Source of the DNA: TC-15 sp034437275
GTDB lineage: Bacteria > Chloroflexota > Anaerolineae > Aggregatilineales > Aggregatilineaceae
NCBI GenBank assembly: GCA_034437275.1
Contig: DAOTUD010000040.1
Span: forward strand, 1-64,000
DNA: 64,000 nt
Direction: 5' to 3'
The position numbers and the translations under genes are program-made. Shown here one piece after another: positions 63,267-64,000 of the stretch. Under the pieces are notes generated by a model. That model ran no database searches. It was not told the DNA's origin and was given only the letters and a program-made list of their open reading frames with translations. Positions within the stretch are counted from its first letter, which is position 1, and every line of letters starts with the position of its first letter.

Positions 63267-64000
63267 TTACGGTCTACCGCCGCCGCGCCCCTGGCCGGGG
63301 TTGTCAGGCGGACCGACATCATCCGGCGGACCGACGCCCTCCGGCGGACCGACATCATCCGGCGGTCCAACGTCATCCGGCGGACCAACGTCATCCGGCG
63401 GTCCAACGTCATCCGGCGGACCGACGCCCTCTGGCGGTCCGGCGTTGCCATCCGGTCCGTTGCCGGTAATCACGCGGCCCGGTGCCAGGTCGCTGGGGGC
63501 GACGTCGTACTCGGCCATGATCTCGCCCCAGCTTAGACCCTCGTCACGCATGGCGAGTACCTCTTCAGCGTCGATACCTTCGGCCTCCGCGATGATCAGC
63601 GCGCGGGCGATCTCGGCGATGCCGGTGCCGGCGCAGTGCCATTCGAGCAGCGTCTCATATTCGACGTCGAATTCCTCGGCCAGCGTGGCGAGCACGGGGT
63701 GGATCGTGTCGCCGAGGCAGCGATCGCTGTCGTCATCGACATCCCCATCGTCGGTATCGACCAGGTCCGGGTCGCAGGCATCGCCCACGCCGTCCTCGTC
63801 CTCGTCTTCCTGGTCGGGGTTGGCGACCTCGGGGCAGTTGTCGTCTTCGTTGAGGACACCATCGTCGTCGATGTCGTCGGCGAGAACCAGCGACACCGCT
63901 TGCAGCGTGTCATCGTTGAGCAGGTAGCCGGTGACGATTACCACGTCGCCGACCTCAAGCTCGGACGGGTTGAACGCGCTTGCCGGGGCGATGATCACGC
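63267..64000 (-). CDS. thrombospondin type 3 repeat protein, C-terminal part
   Basis: At least 244 residues, cut by the window edge; the GTG at 63998 sits inside a folded domain (SELEVGDVVIVTGYLLNDDT, DUF5666-like) and is not a likely start. Two calcium-binding type 3 repeats follow (DDDGVLNEDDNCPEVANPDQ and DEDGVGDACDPD). A helical section with EILTLEWHCAGT-like Cys and AEGIDAEEVLAMRDEGLSW comes next, then a tail of eight GPPDDV-type hexads. Such proteins are secreted and bind calcium in the envelope. The N-terminus with any signal peptide lies outside the window. Confidence 0.8.
   Translation of the reverse strand, partial: VIIAPASAFNPSELEVGDVVIVTGYLLNDDTLQAVSLVLADDIDDDGVLNEDDNCPEVANPDQEDEDEDGVGDACDPDLVDTDDGDVDDDSDRCLGDTIHPVLATLAEEFDVEYETLLEWHCAGTGIAEIARALIIAEAEGIDAEEVLAMRDEGLSWGEIMAEYDVAPSDLAPGRVITGNGPDGNAGPPEGVGPPDDVGPPDDVGPPDDVGPPDDVGPPEGVGPPDDVGPPDNPGQGRGGGRP
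63304..63440 (-). repeat. 18-nt tandem repeat coding GPPDDV/GPPEGV
   Basis: Eight in-frame units of 18 nt, nearly identical in DNA, code the Gly/Pro/Asp tail of the thrombospondin type 3 protein. The unit length equals that of the nested unit in the kinase minisatellite at 18261. Confidence 0.88.

Noticed and set aside
63304..63440. CRISPR-like array from regular 18-nt spacing
   Set aside because: The repeats are in-frame codons for GPPDDV with no spacers, so they are a protein tandem repeat.

Overview
This is a 64 kb stretch of GC-rich bacterial chromosome carrying about 47 protein genes, 2 of them cut by the window edges, plus several damaged genes. I see no rRNA, tRNA, CRISPR array, phage module or plasmid gene. 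The gene types suggest Chloroflexota, probably an Anaerolineae-like lineage: large Ser/Thr kinases with TPR tails or Thr/Pro-rich ectodomains, beta-propeller lipoprotein-like secreted proteins, an LCP protein, GH65 and GlgB, a KamA-family enzyme, RecD2, and many genes preceded by a TACAAT/TATAAT box 30-60 nt before the start codon. This taxonomic call is inference from gene style, not from a marker gene.

Layout. 1-7 kb: start of a GMC oxidoreductase (edge), a GH65 disaccharide phosphorylase, a thioredoxin-fold protein with a misplaced CxxC, ornithine aminotransferase, and a membrane-anchored STAND-like ATPase with a proline-rich membrane partner. 7-21 kb (minus strand): a secreted heparinase II/III-like lyase, then a phospho-signalling block of FHA protein, kinase with 22 TPRs, divergent Clp ATPase and kinase with a triplicated ectodomain, followed by an alpha/beta hydrolase. 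21.8-29.5 kb: recD2, an EamA transporter, a chelatase-type AAA+/VWA pair, a CMD-family protein and a KamA-family radical SAM enzyme. 30-38.6 kb (plus strand): an S1-domain protein with an acidic N-terminus, clpC, a response regulator, a secreted SH3-like protein, a DEDDh exonuclease, an M23 peptidase and a GNAT enzyme. 38.6-49 kb: glgB, a GT4 glycosyltransferase, a frameshifted small gene, two hydroxyacyl-CoA-dehydrogenase-like genes in tandem, an internally deleted TIM-barrel gene, a PP2C-like/beta-propeller membrane protein and an LCP protein. 49-56.6 kb (minus strand): a propeller protein, a methyltransferase, two coupled 282-residue proteins, an NnrU/ICMT-like membrane protein, an orphan adenine methyltransferase coupled to an extended SDR, and an M29-like aminopeptidase. 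56.7-64 kb: a small acidic protein coupled to a membrane-anchored PLD, a DUF3592 protein, a TrpF-like barrel coupled to a PfkB kinase, a secreted SH3b protein and a thrombospondin-type-3 protein (edge).

Intergenic space is shaped by two families of dispersed foldback elements. Family A has a core that begins CCCTCACCCC and ends GGGGTGAGGG; family B has a core ending in GGGGAGGGGTAAAA. Several copies have terminal inverted repeats and look like MITEs. Two family B copies begin within 3 nt of a stop codon. Several operons use 4-nt stop/start overlaps, which imply translational coupling.

How the genes work together: GH65, GlgB and GT4 point to alpha-glucan and glycan metabolism. The FHA/kinase/Clp block, the STAND-like ATPase and the PP2C-like membrane protein suggest phosphorylation-based envelope or proteostasis signalling. 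ClpC and the divergent Clp protein both keep an LGF-type loop, so both could feed ClpP.
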